64,000 bases of DNA from contig NW_012236509.1 of the NCBI RefSeq assembly GCF_000787575.1, positions 340,540-404,539 on the forward strand, given 5' to 3'. Positions 47,587-60,093 of the stretch are shown piece by piece (within the stretch, counting starts at the first letter, position 1; each line of letters opens with the position of its first letter). Below the pieces are notes generated by a model that searched no databases, was not told where the DNA came from, and saw only the letters and a list, made by a program, of their open reading frames with translations. This DNA comes from Acytostelium subglobosum LB1 (taxonomy: Eukaryota > Evosea > Eumycetozoa > Acytosteliales > Acytosteliaceae). Made by a program: the position numbers and the translations under genes.

Positions 47587-48819
47587 AAGTATGTGTATTA
47601 TATTTGATTGATATTGATTGATATGATTGAATGAATGAATGAATGTATAGATAGTACTACTATTGATACAACAATGGCCCCTTCTTCAACAAGAACACAT
47701 TGCAACACTGATCAGTTGAACAGTTATATATAAATGTATATGAACAAAGAGAGATTCTTTGAGATACAAGATATTTAGGTTTTGGAGAGTTGAAGTGAAG
47801 TGAAGTGAAGTGAAGATTGATTGATTGATTGGATGATTGGATGGATGAGTTGATTGGGGAGACCCTTTGAAGAGGTGAATGTATCAAGCAAACAAACAAA
47901 CAAAGAATGAATGAAAGAAGGAAGGAAGGAATGAAGGGTCTTGCTTGGGGTTGGTTTGGTTGGGGGTGGGAAGATGTTGGGTCGACCACCTGACGCTAGA
48001 CTTGACTTGTGCAACTTGAATTGAATTGGTTTGTTGGGGGGATGTCAACAGGGCTGACTCCAGTGGTGTGTTTGTGTTTGTTTATCTTTATGTGTGTGTG
48101 TGTGTGATTGTTGATGGAGTTTGAAAATGAACACGTCTTTGGTGATTCAGCTGACAATAGATAGATAGTTGGATGTATGGTAGTGGATGAATGAATGGTG
48201 ATGGTGATGTTGACGATACATCTACTCCTTGCTTGACAATCCCCAATGACTGTGCACAAAATAGTTGTTGATTTTTATTTTGATGTAATAGGTGTTGTTG
48301 GTAGATACTTCTATCGCCTACTCCTATTTTGTTGTAATTTCCTTGGACGAGTGATTTGAATTCTAGAGTCAATGGTTAGATGCCCAAAACTTGGTGGTCC
48401 TGGGTGATCAATGGCCCAAAGTTTTGGTCCTTTCCAACACACTCACCCACTCGAATCAATCACATCAATTTCGGTTAAACGATTGTAAACCCGAATGTAC
48501 TAGTATGGTGTTTGATTCCAAACTAGTATTTCGATACTGCCCTACACAGTCGAATTCTCACCAAACTTGTACATTTGGTGATGTCATGTTGGTATCAACA
48601 TTGTCGCTTCCCTTGGTCCAGTATCATGTGATTGAGTGGACCATGGTCCAAGACAGTAGTCGTTGTTAGGTAGGCGTGGTGTACTTTATTTAGCAAATGT
48701 CGGTAAATGTGTTGTTGTCCATTGGATGTGCGCCTCACTCACTCGCGCGCTGGCAGACTGAGCGGGAACCATGGTTCTTTGGACGGACTAACCTAAGTCG
48801 GTCTGGTGGATCTCTCTCT
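47587..48819. other. Long spacer
   Basis: Upstream region of the BRCT-RRM gene and 3' flank of CCT1. Holds a GTGAA repeat (about 47790-47814), ACAA/GAAGG simple repeats (47886-47935) and GTGTGTGT (48090-48107). Overlapping minus frames at 47660-48372 read simple repeats in several phases and are not called. Confidence 0.5.
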
Positions 48820-50868
48820 TTAGTAGTCACCATGACCGTGTGGATCTTGAGCGGCCTCCTTTGGATTGAGCTTGATCATGTCGTCGATACGTAAAATGGT
48901 GATGGCGGCTTCTGTGGCGAATTTAATACACTTGACTTTGGCGATGGCGGGCTCCAGTACGCCAGCCTCGAGGTTGTTGCGCACCTTTCCGTTGATGAGG
49001 TCCAGGCCCGAGTATGAGTAGCTCTTCTTGGAGGCGTCGCCGGTCTGGGCGACGTGGTGGTACGAGCGGAGCTTGGCGACCAGCTCCGAAGCGTCCTGCG
49101 CGGCGTTGACTGACAGCTGCTTGGGGATGACCAACAGCGACTCGGCAAACTCTGAGATGGCCAGCTGCTTCCTCGAGCCCATGGTCTCGGCAAAGTTGTC
49201 CAGGTAGATGGAGAGTGCCGACTCGACACAGCCGCCGCCTGGCACGATGGTGCCCGATTCGAGCGTCCTCTTGGCGATGCACAGCGAGTCGTGGATGGAG
49301 CGCTCCATCTCGTCGAGCGTCAGACCACTGGCGCCACGCAAGATGATCGAAGCGGCCTTCTTGCCGCTGGAGTTCTTGACCAGGAGCAGTTCGTCGTCTG
49401 CAATGCGCTCCTGCACGACCTCGTCGGCAAAGCCGAGTGATGAGGCGTCGAATCCGTCCTCGCCCTCGAGGTTTGACAGTGTGATGAGCACGGTGCCACC
49501 GCAGGCCTTGGCAATGCGCTTGAGGTCCTCCTTGCGACATCTGCGCACGGCCATCGCGCCGGCCTCGACAAAGTACTTGAGACACAGGTCGTCGATGCCC
49601 TTGGTGGTGAAGACGACGTTGGCGCCCGACTTGAGGATCAGCTGAATGCGCTCCTTGATGATGTCGTTCTCACGATCGCGGATCGCCTCGAGGTCATGCA
49701 CGTTGGTGACGACCACCTTTTGGCCGAGCTTCATCTTGGCCTTTTGCAGGTTGAAGTCGAGGAAGGCGATCTTGGCGCCGACGATTCGCTTGGGCATGCC
49801 CTCGCTGGCCACTGTACAGTTGAGTGCGTAGCCCTCGACGAGCACGGACTCCTTGGCGCTCTTGCCGTGCGCCTTGAGCACATTGATGCTGTTGATTGGG
49901 TACTTGACGTCGCCCTTGTAGTCCACGGTCTTGATGCGGCCCAGCGCGTCGACGACGATCTTGGCAAAGAAGTCGCTGTCGTCGCCAATGATCTTGGACG
50001 ACATCGATGTCTTGACAGTGTTAATGATAAAGTCCTTGGGCAGTGTCTCGACGTTGACGGCCAGTGTCTCGTTGATGTACTTGATGGCCTCTTGACAGGC
50101 GATACGATAGCCGCTGATGATGATGGTGGGGTGGATCTTCTTGAGCACCAGCTCGTTGGCGCGCTTCAGCAGCTCGGCGGCCAGAATGACGACCGACGTC
50201 GTGCCGTCGCCGACCTCCTGATCCTGCAGATCGGCCAGCTGTACGAGCACCTTTGCTGCTGGGTGCTCAACCTCGAGCATCTTCAAGATTGTCGCACCGT
50301 CATTAGTGATTGTGATATCTCCTATATTGTCCACCAACATCTTGTCCAATCCAATTGGTCCAAATGATGACTTTACAATGTTTGCTATTGCTGTAACTGC
50401 TGTCACTGTTTATTCGTTGTCGTAATGTAAATGTTAGTCCAAGTTATTGTGTATTCGATCATTCGGCCACACGTCTCGATTGATTGAATGATTGATGGAT
50501 CAAGTCTGATTGATCGATCGATTGAATAAATGAATGAATGATTGATGATCACATGATGTGTCAGCCTTTCGCTGATAGCACCTGTCGATGAATGATCGAG
50601 CCTTACTCGATTGGTCCATCCATATTCATTCCCTGTGTCGCATTCACATCATGATCGAATCATATCTAATTACTTCATATCATTTCGAATCGAATCGCAT
50701 CGCATGATCACATCATATCAAGTCAAGTCAAGTCAAGTCAAGGGTCAACAATCGCATATAAAGTCTGTAAACATTATCTTTGGAAATGATAAACCAACCA
50801 TTCTGTGTTCTGACATCCTGTCCAGAGATACGCTCTCCGTCGATATTCAACATTCTAACGCCACTCAT
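48820..50868 (-). CDS. tcp1: T-complex protein 1 subunit alpha (CCT1), 551 aa
   Basis: Exon 1 50868-50799 (MSGVRMLNIDGERISGQDVR) and exon 2 50405-48820. The intron is unusually long for this window (393 bases, with a GTTGGT donor and an AAGTC microsatellite) and joins RTQN|VTAVTAIANIV. The subunit-alpha signature runs through the protein: GPIGLDKMLVD, TITNDGATIL, VGDGTTSVV, VPGGGCVE and GLDLINGKVRNNLEAGVLEP. It is one of eight paralogous subunits of the cytosolic chaperonin that folds actin and tubulin with ATP. Strong C-ending codon bias marks a highly expressed gene; that bias also creates long meaningless antisense frames. Confidence 0.97.
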
Positions 50869-51829
50869 TGTTTATGTATATAATGTATAAATAGGGTTGG
50901 TAATTATATTATAATATATATATATGATATAATTACTTCAAGTCACAGACAGCAGACAGATGATTGATGTTGGAGTTCAAACAAGGTCTCTCCCTCTCAT
51001 CTTCACACGAAGTCCCTTCTCTACAGCTCACCCACGATTCAAAAAAATCAAAAATTTACAAACGAATTACCAAACATTGTAAATATCATCTTGTGCGAGG
51101 GTATCTCTGTGAGGGTATGTTGACTTGTGATTTTGGACCAACTACCTCCATTCAATCATTATGCATGTATGTATTTGTTGATGTTGTTGATAATTATGAT
51201 GATGATCACGTTGGATGATGATGTTTGATGATATTGATTTGACATTGAATATAAAGGAATATCTTTGTTAGTGAGGAGTAGTATTTGTTTACAACATCTA
51301 GAGATATCCATTGCTAAGGTTGTATTGGTTCATGCGCCAAAACAGCTCACACACTTTTGCCAACATTACCTCAAATATCAAACAATAGAGTGTGTGTGGT
51401 AATCATCGTTCGTCATGATCTCATTAGGTGATGTCTGACTCACATTACCACCATCGAAACACTTGGACCTCATTTGGTACATGAGGTACTGCTCATTGAT
51501 CCATTCAATTCATTCATTCATTCAATCAATCAATCATCAAACCACTGTTATTTATTTATTTTAATATTATAAGTAGGATCACTCATTTCAAACAACTTGT
51601 CTTCATCATTCATCTCAATCACAATCATCGATCGAACACACCACACACACACACACACACAAACGAATACAGATATTGATACAGATAATTGTAAACACAC
51701 ACTCACACTGACACTCACACTCACACAGATAGTTCGTTCATTCATTACTGTTTTGAAACAACTCTCATATATAGTATAGTGAAAGTGTAGATACTCTAAC
51801 ACAGACAGATAGACAGACAGATAGACAGA
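50869..51829. promoter_or_regulatory. Divergent spacer CCT1-desaturase
   Basis: AT-rich DNA. CA and ACTCAC microsatellites (51641-51733) and a CAGATAGACAGA repeat (51803-51829) lead straight to the desaturase ATG. TATA-like AT block at 50909-50930 on the CCT1 side. No gene seen. Confidence 0.45.
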
Positions 51830-52977
51830 ATGGGAAAAGGAAAAGGAGCACAAACAAAGACGACTCGCGAGAAGTACCCATCAAAGAGTGGCGTGCCACC
51901 TCTGGCGGGCGCCGGCCCACTCGAGGACTTTGACACAAAGGACGAGCATATCCGCGTGGAAGCCGTCCAGCAGCACTGGACACGTCGCAAGCTCATCTCG
52001 CAGAAGTACCCCGAGGTGCTCAACTTCCCCACATTCTACACGCCCACCGCCTTCTGGGTGGTGTCGCTGGTCGCCTCGATGGTCATCACCGCCAAGCTCC
52101 TTGAGAACTCCTCCTTCCTGACCGTGCTGGTCGCCGCCTACATCTTTGGCGCCACCGTCTCACACGCCCTCTGGGTATTAATTCATGAGCTCACTCATGA
52201 CCTTGTATTCCAAGAGTCCTCCATGAACTCACTCTTCCTCCTCATTGCCGATCTCCCTCACATCCTCCCAGCCGGTATCAGTTTCCGTCACTTCCACAGA
52301 GTATGTTATATTAACAAAGTTGTTGGAGACGCGAACGACAACAAGTACTAACCTCGCGCGACACTATGTAGCTGCATCATTCATTCTTGAACGAGACATA
52401 CACTGATCCAGATGTACCAACACCAATTGAAAACTCATTGTTGGGTCACACTGTTGTTGGCAAGATCATCTGGTTCTCATTCTACTCGATTGTTATTGCC
52501 CTGCGCTCATTCTTGTATCCATTGAAGGATCAATCACCATTCGGCATGTGGATGGTGCTCAACTACATTGCCAACTTCAGCTTCACCTACGTGATGTCCA
52601 AGTGGGTGGGTACCATGGGCATGGTCTACCTGGTGCTGTCGTCGCTCATGTCCGTCGGCTTCCTGCTGCACCCATTGGGCGCACGCTGGATCGCCGAGCA
52701 CTTTGCCGTCACGCAGTCTGAGCAGGAGACTTACTCCACGTACGGCCTCGTCAACACACTGGGCTTCAACATTGGCTACCATAACGAGCATCACGACTTT
52801 GTCCGCGTGCCCTGGGTCTTCCTGCCACGTCTGACCGCCATCGCCGAGGAGTACTACACCAAGGGATTGCGCTATCACACCTCCTACTGGCGTGTCCTCT
52901 ACGAGTTCCTCACCAGAGACGAGTTCACATTGGACAGCAGAGTGACCAGAGCATCAAAGGGTCAGAAGAGCGAATAG
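51830..52977 (+). CDS. Sphingolipid delta-4 desaturase (DES1/DEGS), 358 aa
   Basis: Exons 51830-52300 and 52372-52977; the intron has GTATGT, GTACTAACC and TAG. The three His boxes of membrane desaturases are present: HELTHD, HFHR|LHH (split exactly by the intron) and NEHHD. Hydrophobic segments at TAFWVVSLVASMVI, FLTVLVAAYIFGATV and IVIALRSFLYPL fit the ER-membrane fold. The protein inserts the 4,5-trans double bond of dihydroceramide to make ceramide. The Met-Gly start (MGKGKG) allows N-myristoylation, as known for animal DES1. Pure desaturase length; no hydroxylase fusion. Confidence 0.95.
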
Positions 52978-53234
52978 ATTTGATTGATCTGATCCACGTC
53001 CAGGTCACCATAATCATTATTATCATCATCATCATCATCATCATACGCCATCCATGATCGATTACTTCCAATTATAATATTATACCAATACACTTTATAA
53101 CGTTAAGATAGAATGTCCATCCAAGTGTTTGATTGTGATTGATGTCCATGTGCGTCGCTGGCGATGGTCTGGCCAGCGTGATCGATCACGTGACCTGACT
53201 TGACCTGACCTTGATTGATTGAATGATTGATTGA

Positions 53235-54121
53235 TCATGATGATGGTGTTCTATGGTACATGCAATCATTGCATATTGGGACAAACTTGCCATTTTCCAT
53301 CCTTTGTCCATTCTCACTCATACAACGAAGGTATGGTAGTTTGCAACTTCCACAATCCCTTGACATCCTAATATAAGGTAGATTAACCATTGGTATGAAG
53401 TTGTATGCATTGATTCCATACCACAGCTCTATAAGTGCGCCGTGATGGCATCTATGACATGCTCTGTGGACAGTTGGCATGCAACAAGGGGTTGTTAGTG
53501 TCACTTACAACATTGCTCACGCGACATAACATACCTCCAATCGTTATTCTGATGTTTGTGATCAGTGAGCGAGCAGAGGGTATAGCGTTCGTGTGATCTG
53601 GCGCAGAACTCCTTGGAGAATGAGTGCATTTGGTAGAGGTGCTCATTGTCGCACATCCAGTTGCCACAGCAGGCTGACCTCTTGAGTGGACGATCCTTTC
53701 CAGGTGGTCGACCACAGATGCCGCACACCTTCTCAGTGGACTTTAACTTTACATCACCAATTGGATTGACAGCCAACTGATCTGAATCCCTTGTGAACTT
53801 TGCCCAAATACCATGCTTCTTATACGCCTGGCAATCCGGTTTATGTTGTGGCCAATCCGCAATACCTTCATATTCATTAATTCATTCATTCAATGAGTAA
53901 GAGAGTGAGAGATGGTTAACAAGACTGATCTAACTCTTACTCTTCCCTCCATCCCTCACCCAGCCCGCTCCCTCCCTCCCTCACTCCTCTCACTTACTGA
54001 CTTACTTTACAACTTTACATCCACCGCACAGGTTAAGATTGGTCTCTTTGCAACCTTCTTGCTCACATCTCTCTGGTCTGTAAAACATGTTATGTCTTGT
54101 TTGTTCAATAGGTGCAGCCAT
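53235..54121 (-). CDS. MYND-like zinc-finger protein, 220 aa
   Basis: Exons 54121-54019, 53865-53535 and 53463-53235. Exon 1 ends CEQEGC...LCGGC and exon 2 begins IADWPQHKPDCQ, together a MYND-type finger. The frame-keeping donor is GTAAAG at 54018; the stronger GTAAGT ten bases further would leave frame. The join lacks the usual central YCS..CQ pair. A second Cys/His-rich part (CGICGRPPGK, ACCGNWMCDNEHLYQMHSFS, CARSHERYTLC, CHRCHHGAL, CGSCKLPYLRC, CNDCMYH) fills the remainder and suggests further zinc sites. Function unknown. Confidence 0.72.
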
Positions 54122-54463
54122 TGTTGTTATTAATGTTGTAATAATAGTAATATTATCTGTTGTTCAATGTCACGTGACAGTAATGAATGATCTCAAAACA
54201 CTCTCGTCCAAGTAGTCGCGGACTTGGTGGTAGTGAGACGCGAACACTTTAACACGAGACTGAAACCCATTCCAATCCATGCCATTCCATCCCATTATAT
54301 TCAATACAGATAATGAATGAATTAGAAATATATTAACATTAATGGTTCATTCATTCATTGTCTTTGGATTATTTACATCAATGTACCTCTCTCTACCTTA
54401 ACTTCAAAAGGGGAAGCGACACACAGACAATGCAAATGCGTATGCCTGCCAGAGCCAAGAGTC
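54122..54463. other. Spacer
   Basis: Upstream of the MYND-like gene and 3' flank of the phosphoglycerate mutase. AT-rich DNA without repeats or coding signal. Confidence 0.45.
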
Positions 54464-55992
54464 TTAGAGGTTCTTGTTCATGTACTGTGATACAATGCCC
54501 ATTACTTGACTGCCGGGGAATCTGCCCAGTGCACCCTTGATACAGGAGATCTCGTCAAAGGCCGTGACGGCATCTGAGAAGGTCCAGTGATCAATCTTGG
54601 CATCCTCCTTGCTGGTGCTATTGAGCGAAGCTTCGGCTAGCACTGGCTTGCTGATGGTGAACGGTACTGGCTCAAAGGAGTGGTCGCCGCTGAGCACGGG
54701 AGTGGTGTGGTCGCCTGTCAGACAGATTGAGAACTTGCCCTTGCCTTCGCGCTCTGCCGCGGCCAGACGCTCGATGATGTTCTTCAGCATGGCGTCCACC
54801 TTCTCGAGCAGGGTGATCTTGAGGTCGGGGTCCTTGTCATGTCCGGCGTCGTCGACAGCCTTGATGTGCAAGAAGCCAAAGTCGTAGTCGCCGTTGGCCA
54901 GGGTGTCGACGGCCACGTTGCCCTTGGACTCAAAGTCGGTGTGGTAGTCGCCAGTGCCGCCAGGCGCCTTGACAATCTCGATGCCGATCGACATGCCCAG
55001 ACCGGCGATGATGCAGGTGGGTGCGATCATGAACGACTTCATGTTATACTTCTCGGCAAACGTGGGCACCTGTGCGCGCACGCCACAGCCGCGCAGCAGC
55101 ACGACGTTGGCCTGTGGGAGGTTCTGTTCAGCGCGCTCGACGTTGATTGGGTGGTGCTCAAGCACCTCGCGGATCTTGTCCGAGAGCTCATTTACCAGAC
55201 GAGCTGTGAACTCTGCCTCTTTGCTGTCGTTCAGTGCCATTGCGTGAAGCAGGGGCAAGTTGTCCTTGAGCGGATCAGTGTTTGATATTGCATCGGTGAG
55301 TCCTGGTCCTCTGACTCTCACACCGCATCTATGCTCAGTGGCATACTTGATGTCGACCTGATAGTCTGGGAAGGATGGTAGTTTGCTGTTTGTTGTGGGG
55401 GGGGGGGAGGTCAGTATACTTGTCCCGCTACACATTCGCTACACGGCTACTCATTCGCCACTCGCGGCGACAGAGAAGATAGATACATACACTCCTGTGA
55501 GTGCTTCACAGAGGGTTGGACCGAGATGTTCAAAGTTCCTGTCGGCTCTTCTAGAGATGACGATTGCATTCTCCCTTGTCAAGGGTGGCAAAGTTTGGAC
55601 TTGAATGCAATGTCGCCTGGGATCATGTCTAGTCCTGCGCCCATCACTTCAAATGCACCTCTACCTCTATAGTACAATCTTGGGTCGTAGCCAAAGATTG
55701 ATAGATGTGCAGTGTCACTGCCACATGAGTAGCCAGGTTCAACTGGGTCCATAGCACCGTTGATGCCGGAGTCTGATTAATGTGATTGATTGATTGATTG
55801 AATGATTGAGTGAGTATGATTGATTGAGTGAGCGAGTTATGGATGTTGACAACAATAACACATACTGGCAATTGAGTCCATTGCTGGGAGGACTGCTCTT
55901 TGAAGTGGAGTGTTTCTGTTGAACTTGGGAATGGACACATCAGCCAGTCCATCAACCATGACGAACAATACTTTGCTTCTATCTTGTGCCAT
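54464..55992 (-). CDS. apgM: BPG-independent phosphoglycerate mutase, archaeal type, about 442 aa
   Basis: Exons 55992-55866, 55772-55491 and 55385-54464. Family markers: metal-binding [10 protein letters not shown], the catalytic-Ser region [50 protein letters not shown]-type core, [13 protein letters not shown] and [10 protein letters not shown]. The enzyme interconverts 3- and 2-phosphoglycerate without bisphosphoglycerate. Oddity: in exon 2 the frame breaks twice. AAGTCCAAACTTTG (55594-55596) has one base too many for the expected KSNFATLD, and AAGGGAGAAT (55574-55576) has a second extra base before [13 protein letters not shown]. With both extra bases removed the exon fits the flanking phases exactly. 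Assembly errors in homopolymers are more likely than a dead gene. Confidence 0.9.
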
Positions 55993-56285
55993 TATATATT
56001 TATATTGTTATAGATGATGATGTTGTATATATCTATGTATGAGTGATCAAATGATTGAATGATGAATGAATGAATGTGTGAACAAACATTAATTAAACAC
56101 TGATCACACACATGTTCATCAAGGTAGACGACATGAAAGAGTGTGTAATTGAAGTTGTGTGTGGGTGAACTGATTGAACTTCAAGTAGTGGTGAGTGGGG
56201 TGGAGATGGAATGATTCCAATCAATGATTATTTATTACCTTACTTATACAATGTTTATTATTATTATTATTAATCTAGTGATTAC
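55993..56285. other. Spacer
   Basis: Promoter side of the phosphoglycerate mutase and 3' flank of the aftiphilin-like gene. AT-rich, with TTA repeats at 56252-56272. Confidence 0.4.
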
Positions 56286-59200
56286 TCACTGATGTTTATG
56301 GGTGGCTTGGAATTCGCAGTGTGTGGAGAGCATGAATGAGAGGTCTGGTATCTTGGAGAGGACTTGATTGAGTTGTGATGCGTTGGAGATGCGGGCGGCA
56401 CTGCCGGACAGGTCAAAGCCACCGCCGCCGCTACTCCTTATTGGTTGTGGTGGAGTTGAAGATGTTGATGTATCACTGCCATCCATAAAGTCAAATGTTG
56501 TGATCACTGGTGTTATTGGTTGAGTGGTAGTTGGTGTCATACTATTGCTCGATGACATTGGTTGCAATGGTTGACTACTGTTCTCTCTCTCAATCTTATT
56601 TATCTACATTGACAAGTGTTAGTTAGTCATCCATGAACATTCTTTAATGCATCATGCAGGCATGTGAATACATACTATGTCCAGACATCCAGGTGCAAGT
56701 CTTAATGATTGGATAAAGTAACTCTCAATCGATGATGTCTTTAAATCGAATGGAGCAAGTGGAGCAACAAAGCCAGACTGCTCAGGGATGTGGTATAGTG
56801 TCCTAGGATTGATTGAGCGAAGCGAGTGAGTGAGTGAGTGAGTGGGAGAGTATGTGTAAGGTGATGCACTTACTTCTCAATGTGAGTGCTTGACTTTAGG
56901 ATGTCATCCAGAGTGCTCTCCTTCTTTGGGGAATCAGTTGCTGGCTCTGCCTTTGCTGGGGATACTTGTCCCTCCTCAGCGAGGACCTCTTCCTGTGATG
57001 GAGAGTCGGACTCCACCACTTCACTTGGCTTGGGACTGGACTTTGGACTTGTAGTAGTTGATGGCGGAGCCAACTTTGTGAAGCAAGTGTGATGCGAGAA
57101 TATCTTGATAACATTCTCCTTAATATGATCATAACTAGTCTGTTTGATTGGGGCTTGAATGGCATCCTATGATTGATCGAATGAATTAGGTGATGATTGA
57201 TGAATGAACGAGTGAATGAATGAAGGTAATACACACTTTAAAAGCAGAGGTAGGGGCAGGGGCGGAGACAGGAATTGGTTCAAACTTGGGCATCTGGGAA
57301 GTTGAGGTGGACAGGGCTGTTGTTGGTGGCTGCTTGAAGTCGCCAAAGTCACCAAAGTCGCCAAAGTCATCGTCATCATCCGCAGCAGCTGTTGTATTGA
57401 ATGTACCAAAGCCATCATCTTCATCATCGTTGTTGACGCTAACGCTAGTGGCAGCGGCAGTGGAAGTCGACATTGTTGGAGGTTGTTTGAAATCGCCAAA
57501 GTCACCAAAGTCGTCAAACTCATCCTGCTTGTCATCATCATCGTCGTCATCATGTGCCAATGATTTGAATCCAGCATCAATGACCTCCATCGCAGATGTT
57601 GGTGTACGTGCGCGTATCATTGGTGGAGTGAGTGGTGTGATGATTGATATATTGACTCCCAGGTTGTCATTGGAGTCGTCTCCATCATTGTCCAAAGAGG
57701 GCGTGTCGTCCAATGTGAGCTGAGCAGAGTGTGGCTTCTCATTAAGCACATCCATGCCACCAGTGGACTCTGATCCCGAGGCAGTGGTCTCTATTATAAG
57801 ATCATTGGCATCGTTAAAGTGGACGAACTTGTCATCATGCAGGCGTGGACTGGCAATCTCATTCAATGAGTCGGCCAAGGGATTGGGATGGATATTGAGA
57901 TTGAGTGTGTCATGCTGGTCCATGTTTGTGGGTTTGTCGTTGTTGTCATCATTGTCAATTGATGGGATGATTGAGGCGGCATCATTTGTTTGATTCGTCG
58001 ATTGATCGTGGACGATAGAGGCAGCAGTCAGTTGTTGAATGTCTGATAGTGATAGTTGTTGTGGCTCATCAAAGTCGAACATGTCATCGTCATCCTGTTC
58101 CAAGCTTGGCTGCTCAACCTGCTCCTCCTCTTGCTCCACTTTGGCCTCAGTCTCTGCCTCAGCAGTAACAGGTAAAGTGGCTGCGGGTGAGGCCACAACG
58201 GGGGAGACTACAGTCTCACTCACCTGATCCTCTTCAGAGTCGGACAATGGAGGTGGTACTGAGGATGAAGTGAACTGATCGAAATCGTCGAATGATGAAT
58301 CATTCTTTGTGTCTTGGCCCAATGAGGAAGGATCGTTGAGTTCAAAGTTATCGAAGCGTATCTGTTGGTTGATCACATTGTTGGTCGATTGCAATGGTGG
58401 CGTAGTTTCAAAGTCTCCAAAGTCATCAAAGGCATCATCAAGTGTGTTGTTGCTGACGACCGATTGATTGGTAGTAGGTGGTGATGGAGTAGTCGGGACA
58501 GGGACAGGGATAGTGACAGGGGCAGTGACGGATGAACTTGAGAAGGATGAGAATTGATCAAAGTCATCATCAACCGTATTCGAATGTACTGGGACTGGGA
58601 CTGGGACTGGGGCTGTGACTGGAGTGAATGAGGAGAAGTCAAACTCATCAAATTGTGTCGTCGCAGGCGCAGTCGCAGGCGGGCTGTCACTGGAGGCAAC
58701 AACAGGAATGACAGGAACTGTTGAGAACGAGAGAAGACTGTCAAAGTCGTCATTTCCATTGTTGATTGGGTTTGTGTTGCCTGAATGGTCGGTCACCGAT
58801 GCTGGTATCTGTTGTGTGATGACAGCTGGAGTGAATGAGAAGTCGCTAAAGTCATCGAATGAAGGCTGTTGTTGTTGTTGTTGCTCTGTCTGGTTGGAAG
58901 GAGGAGGAGGAGAAGGTGAAGACTCAGGTTGTGATGATATGTTGTTTGTGAAGTTGTCGGAGATGTCGGAGAAGTTGTCGAATCGTATCTCATTGTTGAT
59001 GGTGTTGTTTGTTGATTGAAGTGGCGGCGTAGATTGGAAGTCGGCAAAGTCATCAAACATGACCTTCCCCAGTTGTTGGCTTGGCACTGGTACATCATGT
59101 TCTTCCTGTGCCTCGATGATGGTGGGTGGCTGAGTAGCGGGAGTGTGAGGTTCAGGCTCAGGCTCATGCTCTTGCTCAGGCTCAGGTACATCATCATCAA

Positions 59201-59720
59201 GTGCAGGTATTGGTGGAGGTTCAGTGAATGAGGAGAAGGTGTTGTCATCATCATTATCATCTGTGAGTGAGCTAAAGTCATCGAATCTTATCTGATTGTT
59301 GATCACATTGTTGGTCGATTGCAATGGAGGTGTTGATTCAAAGTCACCAAAGTCATCGAATACTCGTTTAAGTTGCTGTGTCTGTAGTTGTTGTTGTGGT
59401 TGTTGTTGCTGTATCGGATCATTATTATTATTAATGGGAGTCGATGTGATGAGGTCATCTAATGTATTTGATGATGGGGATGTTGTTGATTCAAAGTCAC
59501 CAAAGTCTTCAAACGTTATCTGTTGTTGCACAGGTACTGCTGCTGCTGCTGCTGCAGTTGATGTTGATATGTTGGTAGGTGCAGCAAAGTCACCAAAGTC
59601 ATCAAATGTTATATGTTGTAGTTGTCCTTGTTGTTGATCTTGACCTTGATGTTGTTGCTGCTGAGATGATGTACTATGTACTTCGAAGTCACCAAAGTCA
59701 AAGTCATTAGTATTACTCAT
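56286..59720 (-). CDS. Aftiphilin/gamma-synergin-like clathrin accessory protein, 1073 aa
   Basis: Exons 59720-57237, 57166-56874, 56802-56676 and 56603-56286, all in frame; the last intron has GACTAACTAAC. The first 830 residues are disordered and acidic. They hold over a dozen FDDFGDF/DFGDFE-type motifs, the phenylalanine-glycine peptides that bind the gamma-ear of AP-1 and GGA adaptors. The last 245 residues are more ordered (YHIPEQSGFVAPLAPFDL, SYFIQSLRLAPGCLDIINKI, LSKIPDLSFMLSTHCEFQ) and resemble the C-terminal region of aftiphilin from memory. A role in AP-1/clathrin traffic at the trans-Golgi or endosomes is inferred. Motif spacing suggests internal duplication (PPLQSTNN[VT]IN.[QE]IRFD recurs four times). 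Confidence 0.7.
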
Positions 59721-60022
59721 TATGTATATATTGTATATGTATATGTATGACTCTATCTAGCAATAACTATTCAATCATTCATTCATTCAACTTCACCAAA
59801 GTCATTTTGCAACTCTACTTTCTTGAACTTCCTGTCATTCAATCAATCATGTTGGACCAACAATAATCTTTGGATAAAGTAGTAGTACTACTACAACTTG
59901 TGTCATTTGATCATTACTACGTAGTGTTAGATGATGATTTGTGACATCAAATGTTCAAGTCAACGCTGGGTCTTCGTCAGACCATGTTTGAGAAGGATGA
60001 TCTTCTCAAAAGTGATCATGTT

Positions 60023-60093
60023 CTCGAGAACAGAAGCCTGAATAATAGTATATCTGAGAATGGATGTGTTCCCAACTCTGATCGACATTGGTG
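60023..60093. repeat. Dispersed repeat copy 1 flanking EF2-like gene
   Basis: CTCGAGA, then TATATCTGAGAATG, TGTTCCCAACT and CTGAT, in the same order and orientation as at 63342-63393. Confidence 0.65.

Noticed and set aside
47660-48372. Overlapping minus-strand frames of 79-109 aa
   Set aside because: They translate the same simple repeats in several phases and share no motif or codon bias with real genes here.
49696-50367. Plus-strand frame of 223 aa inside CCT1
   Set aside because: Exact antisense shadow of a strongly C-biased gene; no family features. The same holds for the long antisense frames at 3398-3787, 10711-11253, 11022-11594, 28778-29246 and 60863-61825.
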